Below, piece after piece: positions 1 through 8,392 of a stretch of DNA of 64,000 nucleotides. The stretch is from Nitrospirillum viridazoti CBAmc. Its GTDB lineage: Bacteria > Pseudomonadota > Alphaproteobacteria > Azospirillales > Azospirillaceae. The DNA is taken from the NCBI RefSeq assembly GCF_000730165.1, contig NZ_CP022113.1, positions 558,001-622,000 on the forward strand. Direction: 5' to 3'. Both the position numbers and the translations under genes were made by a program. Below the pieces are notes generated by a model, which was not told the DNA's origin, did not search any database, and was given only the letters and a program-made list of their open reading frames with translations. Within the stretch, counting starts at the first letter, position 1. Each line of letters begins with the position of its first letter.

Positions 1-1
1 T

Positions 2-817
2 GTGGGCATCGTCCGCGCGGCGGAGGGAACCAGCGACCTGCCCCGCTCGCTCGCCCGCTATCTCGACTATCGCCAGAGGGTGGATGGCGTGCGCGGCAAG
101 GTGGTCAGCGCCGCGATCTATCCCTGCATCCTGGCCCTGGTAGGCGGGGCCGTGTCCTTCTTCCTGGTGGGCTACGTCGTTCCCAGCTTCGCCCAGATCT
201 ACCAGGGCACCGGCCGTTCCCTGCCCTTCCTGTCGCGCATGCTGATGGATTGGGGCCGCTTCGCCGGGGCGCATTCCGCATCGCTGGCGGCGGGCATCGT
301 CGCCCTGGCCGCCCTGCTCGCCTTCGGTGTCCGGCACGTCGTCCGGCGCGGCGGCGTGGGCCGGCTGCTGGCCGTCATTCCCGGCATGGCGGCGCGGGTG
401 CGGATTTATGAGTTGTCGCGCCTCTATCTCACCATGGGCATGCTGCTGGAGGGCGGCATCACCGTGGTCGCGGCCATGGCCTCCATCCAGGGCATGATGT
501 CGGCCGACGTGGCCGCCCGCCTGCGGCTGGCCAGCGACGCCGTGCAGGCCGGCACCCCCCTGTCAGATGCCTTCGAGGCCCAGGGCCTGGCCACGCCCAT
601 CTCGCTGCGCATGCTGCGCGTGGGGGAACGCTCGGGCGAGCTGGGCGCCATGCTTACCCGCTCCGCCGAGTTCTACGACGGGGAGATCGGGCGTTGGATC
701 GACCGCTTCACCCGCATCTTCGAACCGCTGCTCATGGCCGCTATCGGCATCATCGTCGGCGCCATCGTCGTGCTGCTCTACATGCCCATCTTCGACCTGG
801 CGGACAGCCTGCAATGA
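2..817 (+). CDS. gspF: Type II secretion inner-membrane platform protein GspF/PilC family (5' end cut by window edge)
   Basis: The gene encodes the polytopic inner-membrane platform of a type II secretion or type IV pilus-like machine, which links the cytoplasmic assembly ATPase to pseudopilus growth. The frame is open from the first base, and 271 residues remain of a family usually near 400, so roughly the first third lies outside the window. Seen here are a hydrophobic segment at about residues 38-62 (beginning AAIYPCILALVGG), a second near 95-113, the second T2SF repeat with the family signature VGERSGELG at about residues 207-215, and a C-terminal membrane helix ending MPIFDLADSLQ, typical of GspF. 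Its stop overlaps the start of gspE in an ATGA, which supports translational coupling. The GTG at position 2 is only the first possible start codon inside the window and is probably not the true start. Confidence 0.9.
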   Translation: MGIVRAAEGTSDLPRSLARYLDYRQRVDGVRGKVVSAAIYPCILALVGGAVSFFLVGYVVPSFAQIYQGTGRSLPFLSRMLMDWGRFAGAHSASLAAGIVALAALLAFGVRHVVRRGGVGRLLAVIPGMAARVRIYELSRLYLTMGMLLEGGITVVAAMASIQGMMSADVAARLRLASDAVQAGTPLSDAFEAQGLATPISLRMLRVGERSGELGAMLTRSAEFYDGEIGRWIDRFTRIFEPLLMAAIGIIVGAIVVLLYMPIFDLADSLQ

Positions 818-2502
818 GCCAAGACGCCCTCTTCCCAGCATTGGATGACGAGGCCCTGCTGCGCCAGGCGCGGCGGGCCGCCCTGACCAGCCGGCGCGGC
901 ACCTTGGCGGAGTTCGACGCCCTGGCTGGCGGGGAACCGCGCCAGCGCCTGCACCGCCTGGGCCGGGTGCTGGACCTGCCCGTGCTGGAGACGGCGGCCA
1001 TGCTGGTCCTGACGCCGGCCCTGGACCTGCTGCCCCTGCCCCGCGCCATGCAGCGCCACTGCGCCCTGCTGCGCGCCGAGGGCGGGGGACTGCTGGCCGC
1101 TGTCACCGACCCCTTCGACGCCGACCTGCTGACCTGGCTGGAAACCCAGGCGGGGGCTGAGATGGGCGTGGCGCTGGCCCTGCAGGCCGACATCCACGCC
1201 TATCTGTCCAAGCTGGAAGAGTCCGTGCGCGCCATGGATAGCGTGGTCCAGGCCGCCGACGGCGACCGCCGCGACGGCCGCACCGCCGCCATCCTGTCCT
1301 TCGCCAGCGTCAGCGAGGCCGCCAGCCCGGCGGTGAAACTGGTCAACTCCACCCTCTACGACGCGCTGAAGGCGGGCGCGTCGGACATCCACATGGAAAG
1401 CACGGCCACCGGCCTGGCCATCAAGTATCGCGTCGACGGCGTGCTGGACCGGGGCACGGCGATCAATGGCACCGAAACGTCGGAGCAGGTCATCAGCCGC
1501 CTGAAGGTGCTGGCCGAACTGGACATCGCCGAACGCCGCGTGCCGCAGGACGGCAGCTTCCGGGTGGAGGCGGCGGGCCGGGAGATCGACCTGCGCGTCT
1601 CCATCATGCCCAGCATCCATGGCGAGGACGCCGTCATCCGCATCCTGGACAAGCGCGCCATGATGGCGGCCTACGGCGCGCTGAGCCTGGAAACGCTGGG
1701 CTTCGACGCCGCCTCGCTGGCCATCCTGCGGGAGCTGGCGGAGGAACCGCACGGCATGCTGCTGGTCACCGGGCCCACCGGCTCGGGCAAGACCACGACG
1801 CTGTACGCCGCGCTGACGGAAATCCACAACGGGCGCGACAAGATCATCACCATTGAGGATCCGGTGGAATACCAGTTGTCGGGCATCCTCCAGATCCCGG
1901 TGAACGAGCGCAAAGGCCTGACCTTCGCCAAGGGTTTGCGCAGCATCCTGCGGCACGACCCCGACAAGATCATGGTGGGCGAGATCCGCGACCGGGAAAC
2001 GGCGGAGATCGCGGTGCAGTCGGCCCTGACGGGCCATCTGGTGCTGACCACCGTGCACGCCAACAGCGTGTTCGACGTCTTCGGCCGCTTCACCCACATG
2101 GGCATCGACCCCTATGCCTTCGTCTCCGCCCTCAATGGCATCTGGGCCCAGCGCCTGATCCGGGTGAACTGCCCCCATTGCGCCGCCGACTACGCGCCGG
2201 AGGACGGGGAGTTGCAGCGTCTGGGCCTGACGGGGGAGGCCATCGCCGGCTTCCGCTTCCGCCGCGGCCTGGGCTGTGGCGATTGCCGGGGCACCGGCTA
2301 CAAGGGCCGCCGCGCCATCGCCGAGATCCTGACCCTGACGGATGAGCTGCGCGAGATGGTGGTGGAGAAAAGCCCCATCCGCCTGATCAAGGACACGGCT
2401 TACCGCAATGGCACCCGCAGCCTGCGCGACGTGGCCATGGCCTTGGCGCGGGAGGGCGGCACCACCCTGGCCGAGGTCAAGCGGGTGACCCAGCATGCGT
2501 AA
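814..2502 (+). CDS. gspE: Type II secretion / type IV pilus assembly ATPase GspE/PilB
   Basis: A 562-residue cytoplasmic hexameric ATPase that powers pseudopilus assembly. The ATG at 814 is chosen because it overlaps the gspF stop (ATGA) and gives the expected family length. An N-terminal GspE/MshEN-type domain is followed by the N2 region with SDIHMES at about residue 190. Walker A GPTGSGKTT lies near residues 319-327, the Asp box ITIEDPVEY at about 348-356, Walker B and downstream MVGEIRD near 388-394, and the His box LTGHLVLTTVHAN near 405-417. Two CxxC pairs (CPHC near 453 and CGDC near 489) form the zinc-binding loop characteristic of GspE/PilB rather than PilT retraction ATPases. Nothing is missing from the catalytic core. 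Its stop overlaps the next gene by 8 bases. The choice between the GspE and MshE/PilB names cannot be settled from this protein alone. Confidence 0.96.
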   Translation: MSQDALFPALDDEALLRQARRAALTSRRGTLAEFDALAGGEPRQRLHRLGRVLDLPVLETAAMLVLTPALDLLPLPRAMQRHCALLRAEGGGLLAAVTDPFDADLLTWLETQAGAEMGVALALQADIHAYLSKLEESVRAMDSVVQAADGDRRDGRTAAILSFASVSEAASPAVKLVNSTLYDALKAGASDIHMESTATGLAIKYRVDGVLDRGTAINGTETSEQVISRLKVLAELDIAERRVPQDGSFRVEAAGREIDLRVSIMPSIHGEDAVIRILDKRAMMAAYGALSLETLGFDAASLAILRELAEEPHGMLLVTGPTGSGKTTTLYAALTEIHNGRDKIITIEDPVEYQLSGILQIPVNERKGLTFAKGLRSILRHDPDKIMVGEIRDRETAEIAVQSALTGHLVLTTVHANSVFDVFGRFTHMGIDPYAFVSALNGIWAQRLIRVNCPHCAADYAPEDGELQRLGLTGEAIAGFRFRRGLGCGDCRGTGYKGRRAIAEILTLTDELREMVVEKSPIRLIKDTAYRNGTRSLRDVAMALAREGGTTLAEVKRVTQHA

Positions 2503-3334
2503 GCCCACCCTCCCCTCCCTCACCCATTTCCTGGGCGGCCGGTTGGAGCTGACGCTGACCCGCGCCAGCCTGTCGCTGGCCCTGCGGCGCACGGCTTGGG
2601 GGGGCCCCGTTTCCCTGGTGGAGCTGCCGTTGGCCGGCACCTTTCATCCGGACGCGCTGGCCCCCACCCTGGCGGCGGGCCGTCTTGCCGGCCTGCCGCT
2701 GTCGGTCACGCTGGGCGACGATCTGGTGCGGCTGTTCATGGTGGCCCCGCCGGGCAATGCGCGCGGCCTGGGTGACATCCGCGCCGTGGCGGCACTGCGC
2801 TTCCAGCGCCTCTACGGCGAGGATATCGCCGCGTGGCGCCTGACCTTCGACGCGGCGGTGGACCAACCCTTCCTGGCCTGCGCCATGCCGCAGGCGCTGC
2901 ACGCCGCCCTGCTGGACCTGGCCCGAACGCACCGGTTGGCGCTGACCGCCGTCACCCCGCGCTTCGTCACCGCCTGGAATGCCGAACACCGGCGGCTGGA
3001 TGGCGCTTGGCTGGGCGTCGCGCAGGAGAGGGGCATCACCCTGGGCTGTGTGGACGTTCCGCCCGGCAGGGGTGCCACCGGCCTGATGGCGGTGCATCGC
3101 CTGGCCCTGCCGCCGGGGGTGGACGCCCGCTGGCTGCGCGATCAGCTCCGCACCGTGGCGCTGCGCCATGGCCTGGCGGACCCGGTGGCCGTCAAGCTGA
3201 TAGGACGCCCTCCCGCCGGACTGGCCGCCCCCACCGCGGGCACACCCACGCTCAGCTGGCAGGTACCAGCGGCACGGCCCACGGCCGCCCAGGCGTTCTC
3301 CTATCTCTTCGGTTGGGGGCAGCGCGCGGGATGA
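2495..3334 (+). CDS. GspL/PilM/MshI-like cytoplasmic assembly protein
   Basis: A 279-residue protein placed directly after the ATPase gene, in the slot where GspL, PilM or MshI normally sits. I recognise it mainly by position and by a weak actin-like pattern: strand-rich N-terminus (LSLALRRTAW), a middle section with VAALRFQRLYGED and a later segment (RLALTAVTPRFVTAWN) like the second lobe of PilM/MshI ATPase-fold proteins. There is no signal peptide and no convincing membrane helix, so it is probably cytoplasmic and would bind GspE on one side and the PilN-like protein on the other. It is much shorter than canonical GspL (about 400 residues, with one membrane helix), which fits the split PilM plus PilN arrangement of type IV pili. 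It overlaps the gspE stop by 8 bases and the next gene by ATGA. Confidence 0.6.
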   Translation: MRKPTLPSLTHFLGGRLELTLTRASLSLALRRTAWGGPVSLVELPLAGTFHPDALAPTLAAGRLAGLPLSVTLGDDLVRLFMVAPPGNARGLGDIRAVAALRFQRLYGEDIAAWRLTFDAAVDQPFLACAMPQALHAALLDLARTHRLALTAVTPRFVTAWNAEHRRLDGAWLGVAQERGITLGCVDVPPGRGATGLMAVHRLALPPGVDARWLRDQLRTVALRHGLADPVAVKLIGRPPAGLAAPTAGTPTLSWQVPAARPTAAQAFSYLFGWGQRAG

Positions 3335-3897
3335 AACGGCAGAGCATCAATTTCGCCCCCCAAGGCTACACCCGGCTGAAGCAGGAAACCCCCGCCGCCG
3401 CCAAGCTGCTGGGCATCGTCGGCCTGGGCCTGTGCCTCGCGGCGGCACTGGAGGCGCGGGACCGGCTGGACCGCCTGTCGGCCCTGGACCGGGCCGTCGC
3501 CCAAGCCGAAGGCGACCTGGCGGCGCGCGCGCGCGGCCGGGCCCCCGTGGCCGACATCCCCATCCCCGAAGCGCAGGCCACGGCGGTGAACGCCGCCGTG
3601 CGCCAGCTGAACCTGCCCTGGCGCACCGTGCTGGACGCGGTGGAGGCGGGCACGCCCAAGACCGTCGCCCTGCTGGCGCTGGAACCCGACGTGCGGCGCG
3701 GCCTGGTGCGCATCGAGGCCGAGGCGCCGGACGGCGAGGCCATGCTGGCCTATGTGAAGCAGCTGAAGCAGCAGCCCCTGCTGGCCGGCGCCGTGCTGGT
3801 GAAGCACCGAATGGAGGAAAGCCAGGCGCGACGCCCCCTACGCTTCCAGATTGAAGCGGGGATTGCCGCCGGGGATCTCACTGGGGGCACGCCATGA
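3331..3897 (+). CDS. PilN-like inner-membrane assembly protein
   Basis: A 188-residue bitopic membrane protein. The first 20 residues (MKRQSINFAPQGYTRLK) resemble the short cytoplasmic PilN N-terminus that carries an INFAP/INLLP-type docking peptide for PilM. A membrane helix follows at about residues 25-41 (LLGIVGLGLCLAAAL), then a short coiled coil and a small ferredoxin-like periplasmic domain (EAPDGEAMLAYVKQLKQQPLLAGAVL). This is the layout of PilN and of the C-terminal half of GspL. The start at 3331 overlaps the upstream stop in ATGA and the downstream gene starts the same way. It is expected to form a dimer or heterodimer with the following PilO-like protein. The family assignment rests on architecture and gene order; sequence identity to characterised PilN appears low. 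Confidence 0.7.
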   Translation: MKRQSINFAPQGYTRLKQETPAAAKLLGIVGLGLCLAAALEARDRLDRLSALDRAVAQAEGDLAARARGRAPVADIPIPEAQATAVNAAVRQLNLPWRTVLDAVEAGTPKTVALLALEPDVRRGLVRIEAEAPDGEAMLAYVKQLKQQPLLAGAVLVKHRMEESQARRPLRFQIEAGIAAGDLTGGTP

Positions 3898-4514
3898 GCC
3901 TCCTGTCGGCCTCCGCCCCCACCCTGCTGTTGCGCACCCGGCTGGCGCTAGGCCGCATCGGCTGGACTAGCCTGCTGGCCGGAGCCTTGTTCATCGCGGG
4001 CGCCGCCGCCTTCCTCATCGGCCTGCCCGCCCTCCAGGCGCGGGTGGACACCCGTCAGGCCGACCTGGGACGGGTGACGGCGCGGGCGGCCCGGGCCGCG
4101 CGGCAGCCCCAGCCAGCTGCCGCCCCCCTGCCGCCGGCGCAACGCAACCTGCAGGCCTTCTACGACGCGTTGGGCGATGTGCGCTATATCGACCAGGACG
4201 TGGCCGTCGTCCTGGATGAGGCCGACCGCCAGGGCCTGACCATCGCCCAGGCGGACTACAAGCTGAGCTATGACAAGGCCGGCCTCTACCACGTCTACAC
4301 CATGCAGATGCCGGTGACGGGCAGCTACGCCGCCATCCGCGCCTTCTGCCGGCAGGTGCTGCTGTCCCTGCCCTACGCCGCCTTGGAGGAGATCAGCGTC
4401 AAGCGGGCCGCCATCGGCGACGCGACGGTGGAGGCGCGATTGCGCCTGGGGCTGTACCTCGACGGTCCGGCGGACTACACGCCGGGCAAGGCGGTGGACG
4501 GGGGTGCGCGATGA
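3894..4514 (+). CDS. PilO/GspM-like inner-membrane assembly protein
   Basis: A 206-residue membrane protein with one N-terminal helix at about residues 24-45 (TSLLAGALFIAGAAAFLIGL), a coiled-coil linker rich in Ala, Arg and Gln, a proline-rich hinge (PAAAPLPPAQ), and a periplasmic ferredoxin-like domain that contains the PilO-type segment YHVYTMQMPVTGSYAAIRAF near 131-150. In PilO, this domain pairs with PilN and contacts the pilotin/secretin linker. Start and stop both overlap their neighbours by four bases. A GspM label would be equally acceptable; the separate PilN-like gene upstream makes the PilO reading more likely. Confidence 0.72.
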   Translation: MSLLSASAPTLLLRTRLALGRIGWTSLLAGALFIAGAAAFLIGLPALQARVDTRQADLGRVTARAARAARQPQPAAAPLPPAQRNLQAFYDALGDVRYIDQDVAVVLDEADRQGLTIAQADYKLSYDKAGLYHVYTMQMPVTGSYAAIRAFCRQVLLSLPYAALEEISVKRAAIGDATVEARLRLGLYLDGPADYTPGKAVDGGAR

Positions 4515-5041
4515 AGCTGCGTCAGGCCCTGATGCTGGCGGCCCTGGCCGCGTCCGCAGGCCTCGCCATCTTCGGCGACCGCACGCCCAACGGCGGCGGC
4601 GAGACGGTGGAGCCGGCGCCGCGCCCGCAGCCCGCGGCGGCACCCAAGGCGGCCGCCTCCCCCGCCAAGCGCAAGCACGCGGCCGTCATCCTGGCCCTGC
4701 TGCCGCGCGAGGATCTGATGGGGCCGCGCGATGAGGAGCGGCCGGAGTCCACGCTGTTCGCTGCGCAAAGCCTGGACCGGGCGCCGGCGGGGGCGGGCGC
4801 CCAGGGACCCATGGCGGTGCCGTCGGCCACGCCGGGGCTGCCCTTCACCTACCTGGGCAAGAAGTATGAGAACGCGGCGTGGGAGGTCTACCTGGCCATC
4901 GGGGAGCAGACCTACTTCGTGCGCGAGGGCACGGTCATCGACCAGAAATACGCGGTCAACCAGATCCGGCCGCCGGTGCTGACGATGACCTACCTACCAA
5001 CCAAGCAACAGCAGACGATGACGATCGGCGGGGAAGAGTGA
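4511..5041 (+). CDS. PilP/GspC/MshK-like periplasmic linker protein
   Basis: A 176-residue protein with an N-terminal signal or anchor (LMLAALAASAGLAIFG), a long Pro/Ala linker (about residues 25-60), and a compact C-terminal beta domain from about residue 108 (PFTYLGKKYENAAWEVYLAIGEQTYFVREGTVI) resembling the HR domain of GspC/PilP, which docks onto the N0 domain of the secretin. There is no lipobox, so it differs from lipoprotein PilP. The stop codon shares one base with the start of the secretin gene (TGATG), so synthesis of this linker and of the secretin it should touch is tightly coupled. The HR-like fold is an inference from pattern and gene order, since the sequence itself is not strongly conserved. 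Confidence 0.65.
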   Translation: MKLRQALMLAALAASAGLAIFGDRTPNGGGETVEPAPRPQPAAAPKAAASPAKRKHAAVILALLPREDLMGPRDEERPESTLFAAQSLDRAPAGAGAQGPMAVPSATPGLPFTYLGKKYENAAWEVYLAIGEQTYFVREGTVIDQKYAVNQIRPPVLTMTYLPTKQQQTMTIGGEE

Positions 5042-7512
5042 TGGGGGTTGTGAGGGGGTGGCGGTCCGCCGCGCGCAAGGGGGTTTCCCTGCTGCTCAGC
5101 GTGGCGCTGACGGCCTGCGCGGGCCATTCCGCCTATCAGGACGGCGTGAGCCTGGTGGCCGAAGGCAAGATGGACGACGGCCTGGCCAAGCTGCAGGAGG
5201 CCTATCGCCAGGACCCGCGCGATGTGCAGGTGCGCACCGCCTATCTGCAGACGCGGGAACGGGCCCTGACCACGGATGTGGAGCGGGCGGACAAACTGGC
5301 GGCCGCCGGCTCGTATGACGAGGCGCGGGCCCTGTACCGCCACGCCCTGGGCCTGAACGCCAATTACGAGCGTGCGCAGGACGGCCTGGCGGCGCTAGAG
5401 GCCCGGGCCCGGCAGGCCGGCTGGATGAACGAGGCCGACGCCCTGCTGTCACGCGGCCAGGTGGACGCCGCCAGCCAGAAACTGGCCCGCGTGCTGACGG
5501 AGGCGCCGGCCGACCCGCGCGCCCTGGCGCTGAAGCACGCCATCGACACCCGCCTGGCGGCCAGCACGCCCCAGGCGCGGCTGGCCCAGGTCTACCGCAA
5601 GCCCATCACCATCGAGTTCAAGGACGTCAGCCTGAAGCAGGTGTTCGAGGTGATCGCCCACACCTCGGGCCTGAACTTCCTGTTCGACAAGGATGTGAAG
5701 ACGGACCAGCGCACGTCCATCTTCCTGAAGAACAGCACCATCGAGGCGGCGGTGCGCCTGGTGCTGCTGACTAACCAGCTTGAACAGCAGGTGCTGGACG
5801 GCAACACAGTCCTGATCTACCCCAACACCCAGGCCAAGCAGAAAGACTATCAGGAGCTGAGCGTCCGCACCTTCTACCTGGCCAACGCCGAGGCCAAGAC
5901 CATCGCCAACACCCTGAAGACCATCATTAAGGTGCGCGACATCGCGGTGGACGAAAAGCTGAACATGGTCATCGCGCGCGACACGCCCGAGGCCATCCGC
6001 ATGGCGGAAAAGCTGGTGGCGGTGGAGGACGTGCCGGATCCCGAGGTCATGCTGGATGTAGAGGTGCTGGAGATCCAGCGCAGCAAGCTGCAGAACTTCG
6101 GCATCCAATGGCCGGCCTCCGCCAGTTTCCAGCCCTCCCCCCTGGGCAGCCTGACGACGGGCGGCGACAGCTCCTCCAGCGGTTCGTCGGCCGGCAGCAG
6201 CGGCAGTGCGAGCACCAGTTCCGCCGTGTCGCTCTATGACCTGACGCACCAGACCACGCGCAACATCGGCGTCAGCGTGGGCAGCGCCACGGCCAACGCC
6301 AACCTGCAGGACTCCGACGCGCGGCTGCTGACCAACCCGCGCATTCGCGTGCGCAACCATGAGAAGGCCAAGATCCTGATCGGGCAACGGCTGCCCAACA
6401 TCACCTCCACCGCCACCTCGACCGGATTCCTGTCGCAGTCGGTGAACTACATCGACGTGGGCCTGACCCTGAATGTGGAGCCCACGATCTACCTGGACGA
6501 CAACGTCGGCATAAAACTGACGCTGGAGGTCAGCAGCATCATCCGCCAGGTGACGACGCAGACCGGCACCAGCGCCTACGAGATCGGCACCCGCACGGCC
6601 AGCACCGCGCTGCGCCTGAAGAACGGGGAAACCGACGTGCTGGCCGGCCTGATCGACAGCCAGGAGCGCACCTCGGGCAACAAGCTGCCGGGCCTGGGCG
6701 ACGTGCCCGTGCTGGGCCGCCTGTTCGGCGCCACGACGGACGACGACCAGAAGACGGAAATCGTCCTGTCCATCACCCCGCACCTGGTGCGCAACCTGCA
6801 GCGGCCGGACGTGAATGACGCCATGTTCAACGCCGGCACGGAAACCAGCATGCACACCGCCCTGCCCGGTTCCGGCGGCGGCAGCGTCTCCACCAGTTCC
6901 ACCGTCACCACCACCGTGGCACCGGTATCGCCCATGCCACCGGCCGCCCCCAACGCCACCAGCGGCACCGGGTCGTCGTCCACCACCGGCGGCGGCACGG
7001 GGGCGGTGAACGACCTGGGCCTCGGCCTCAGCCAGAATGGCGTGGGCGGCACCGTCGGCGGGGCGGAGGAAGGGGCGGTGGGCGCCGTGCCCGGGGCCGG
7101 CACCGCCCAGCTGCAGCTGCAAGGCACCAACCAGGCGGCGGTGGGCGGCACCGTCACGGTGAGCCTGCTGGCCCAGGCGACGCAGGGGGTTACCAGCTTC
7201 CCCGTTACTCTGGGCTTCGATGCCGCCAAGCTGCAGGTCACCAACATCGCGGAGGGGCCGTTCCTGAAGCAGAGTGGCGCCACCACCAGCTTTTCCAGCC
7301 GCCTGGGCAACGGCCAGGTCATCATCGCCGACAGTAGCACCGGGGGCGCCGACGTCACCAGCCAGGGCGTCCTGGCCACGGTGACCTTCAAGGCGCTGGC
7401 CGCCGGGCCGGCCAATGTGCAGGTGGCCTCCGCCTCCCCCATCGGGGTGGACGGGGTGCCCGTCACCCTGCTGTCGCCCAGCCCCTACACCGTGCAGATC
7501 GCCGCCAAATGA
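5041..7512 (+). CDS. gspD: Lipoprotein secretin with N-terminal TPRs and C-terminal cohesin domain (GspD/PilQ/MshL family)
   Basis: An 823-residue outer-membrane secretin. Its signal peptide ends in a lipobox (LTAC, Cys26), so it is probably a lipoprotein. Residues about 28-180 form TPR-like helical repeats (KLQEAYRQDPRD, ALYRHALGLN, KLARVLTEAPAD). An STN/N0-type domain begins near 187 (ITIEFKDVSLKQVFEVIA), followed by an N1 domain and the secretin barrel at about 340-590, containing VEVLEIQRSK and the conserved C-terminal piece GETDVLAGLIDSQERTSGNKLPGLGDVPVLGRLFG. A Ser/Thr/Gly/Pro-rich linker (about 600-685) leads to a cohesin-like beta domain at about 688-823 (GGTVTVSLLAQATQGVTSFPVTLGFD). 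Canonical GspD and PilQ lack both the TPRs and the cohesin, although secretin-TPR proteins are known in some Proteobacteria. The extra domains suggest built-in pilotin-like assembly and a surface-exposed or periplasmic protein-docking module. Confidence 0.92.
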   Translation: MGVVRGWRSAARKGVSLLLSVALTACAGHSAYQDGVSLVAEGKMDDGLAKLQEAYRQDPRDVQVRTAYLQTRERALTTDVERADKLAAAGSYDEARALYRHALGLNANYERAQDGLAALEARARQAGWMNEADALLSRGQVDAASQKLARVLTEAPADPRALALKHAIDTRLAASTPQARLAQVYRKPITIEFKDVSLKQVFEVIAHTSGLNFLFDKDVKTDQRTSIFLKNSTIEAAVRLVLLTNQLEQQVLDGNTVLIYPNTQAKQKDYQELSVRTFYLANAEAKTIANTLKTIIKVRDIAVDEKLNMVIARDTPEAIRMAEKLVAVEDVPDPEVMLDVEVLEIQRSKLQNFGIQWPASASFQPSPLGSLTTGGDSSSSGSSAGSSGSASTSSAVSLYDLTHQTTRNIGVSVGSATANANLQDSDARLLTNPRIRVRNHEKAKILIGQRLPNITSTATSTGFLSQSVNYIDVGLTLNVEPTIYLDDNVGIKLTLEVSSIIRQVTTQTGTSAYEIGTRTASTALRLKNGETDVLAGLIDSQERTSGNKLPGLGDVPVLGRLFGATTDDDQKTEIVLSITPHLVRNLQRPDVNDAMFNAGTETSMHTALPGSGGGSVSTSSTVTTTVAPVSPMPPAAPNATSGTGSSSTTGGGTGAVNDLGLGLSQNGVGGTVGGAEEGAVGAVPGAGTAQLQLQGTNQAAVGGTVTVSLLAQATQGVTSFPVTLGFDAAKLQVTNIAEGPFLKQSGATTSFSSRLGNGQVIIADSSTGGADVTSQGVLATVTFKALAAGPANVQVASASPIGVDGVPVTLLSPSPYTVQIAAK

Positions 7513-7994
7513 CGGCGCAACGCACCTCAGAGGCGGGGTTCACGCTGGTGGAGCTGCTGGTCACCCTGGCCATCGTCGGCCTGCTGGCCACGCTGGTCCT
7601 GCCGGTGGCCCAGGTGGCGACCCAGCGAACACAGGAGACGGAGCTGCGCCGCGCCCTGCGCGATATCCGCGCCGCCATCGACGCCTATCACCGCGCCAGT
7701 GACGACGGCCGTATCGCCAAGGAAGCCGGGACCACCGGCTATCCCCCCGACCTGGACGTGCTGGTGACGGGGGTGGAGGACCAGAAGGATCCGGAGAAGC
7801 ACAAGATCTATTTCCTGCGCCGGGTGCCGCGCAACCCGCTGGCCAGCGACCCCGACTTGGCCGATGCCGCCACCTGGGCCAAGCGCAGCTATGCCAGCGA
7901 ACCCGACGACCCGCAGGAGGGCGACGATGTCTATGACGTCTACGCCGCCAGCCCCCGCGTCGGCCTGAACGGCGTCCCCTACAACAAATGGTGA
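7509..7994 (+). CDS. gspG: Pseudopilin with GspG-type N-terminus (first of three)
   Basis: A 161-residue type II secretion pseudopilin. The prepilin peptidase site is clear: cleavage after Gly10 would give Phe11 as the N-methylated residue and the essential Glu at mature position 5 (GFTLVELL). The hydrophobic helix continues to about residue 32. The globular part contains RRALRDIRAAIDAYHRASDDG and a proline-rich PRNPLASDP segment, as in major pseudopilins. The start overlaps the secretin stop by ATGA. It ends in NGVPYNKW, and its stop overlaps the next pseudopilin start. No prepilin peptidase gene is visible in this window, so processing must rely on an enzyme encoded elsewhere. Whether this or the next gene is the major subunit cannot be told from sequence. 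Confidence 0.9.
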   Translation: MTAQRTSEAGFTLVELLVTLAIVGLLATLVLPVAQVATQRTQETELRRALRDIRAAIDAYHRASDDGRIAKEAGTTGYPPDLDVLVTGVEDQKDPEKHKIYFLRRVPRNPLASDPDLADAATWAKRSYASEPDDPQEGDDVYDVYAASPRVGLNGVPYNKW

Positions 7995-8392
7995 GGACCA
8001 TGGCGCGACGCGCGGCGAAGAAACGGACCGCCGGCTTCACCCTGGTGGAGTTGCTGGTGGTCATGGCCATCATCGGCATGCTGCTGAGCCTGGCCTTGCC
8101 CCGCTACTACCACGCCATCGACACATCAAAGGAGCGGGTGCTGGCGGAAAACCTGCGCGTCACCCGCGACGCCATCGACAAGTTCTACGGCGACACCGGC
8201 CGCTATCCCGAGGCCTTGGACGAGCTGGTGCAGAAGCATTACCTGCGCGCCCTGCCTTTCGATCCGGTGGCCGACAGCGACAGCGCCTGGATCATCGTCC
8301 CGCCGGAAGAGCAGTTCACCGGCAACGTCTACGACATCAAAAGCGGGGCGCCGGGCCCCAGCCATGACGGCAAGGCCTTCGGGGACATGTGA
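7988..8392 (+). CDS. Pseudopilin with GspG-type N-terminus (second of three)
   Basis: A 134-residue pseudopilin. Cleavage after Gly16 exposes FTLVELL with Glu at mature position 5, followed by a helix to about residue 36. The compact globular domain has the GspG-like pattern DAIDKFYGDTGRYPEALDELVQ and RALPFDPVADSDSAW, so it is the best candidate for the major pseudopilin. Two starts are possible: 7988, which overlaps the upstream stop, and the in-frame ATG at 8000, preceded by GAGGA. I list the longer one, but the downstream start would remove only four residues and both leave the cleavage site intact. Its stop shares one base with the start of the following gene. Confidence 0.9.
   Translation: MVRTMARRAAKKRTAGFTLVELLVVMAIIGMLLSLALPRYYHAIDTSKERVLAENLRVTRDAIDKFYGDTGRYPEALDELVQKHYLRALPFDPVADSDSAWIIVPPEEQFTGNVYDIKSGAPGPSHDGKAFGDM

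Noticed and set aside
778-2640. A 620-codon minus-strand frame opposite gspE
   Set aside because: The opposite strand encodes a complete GspE with all motifs; this frame is antisense noise from codon bias.
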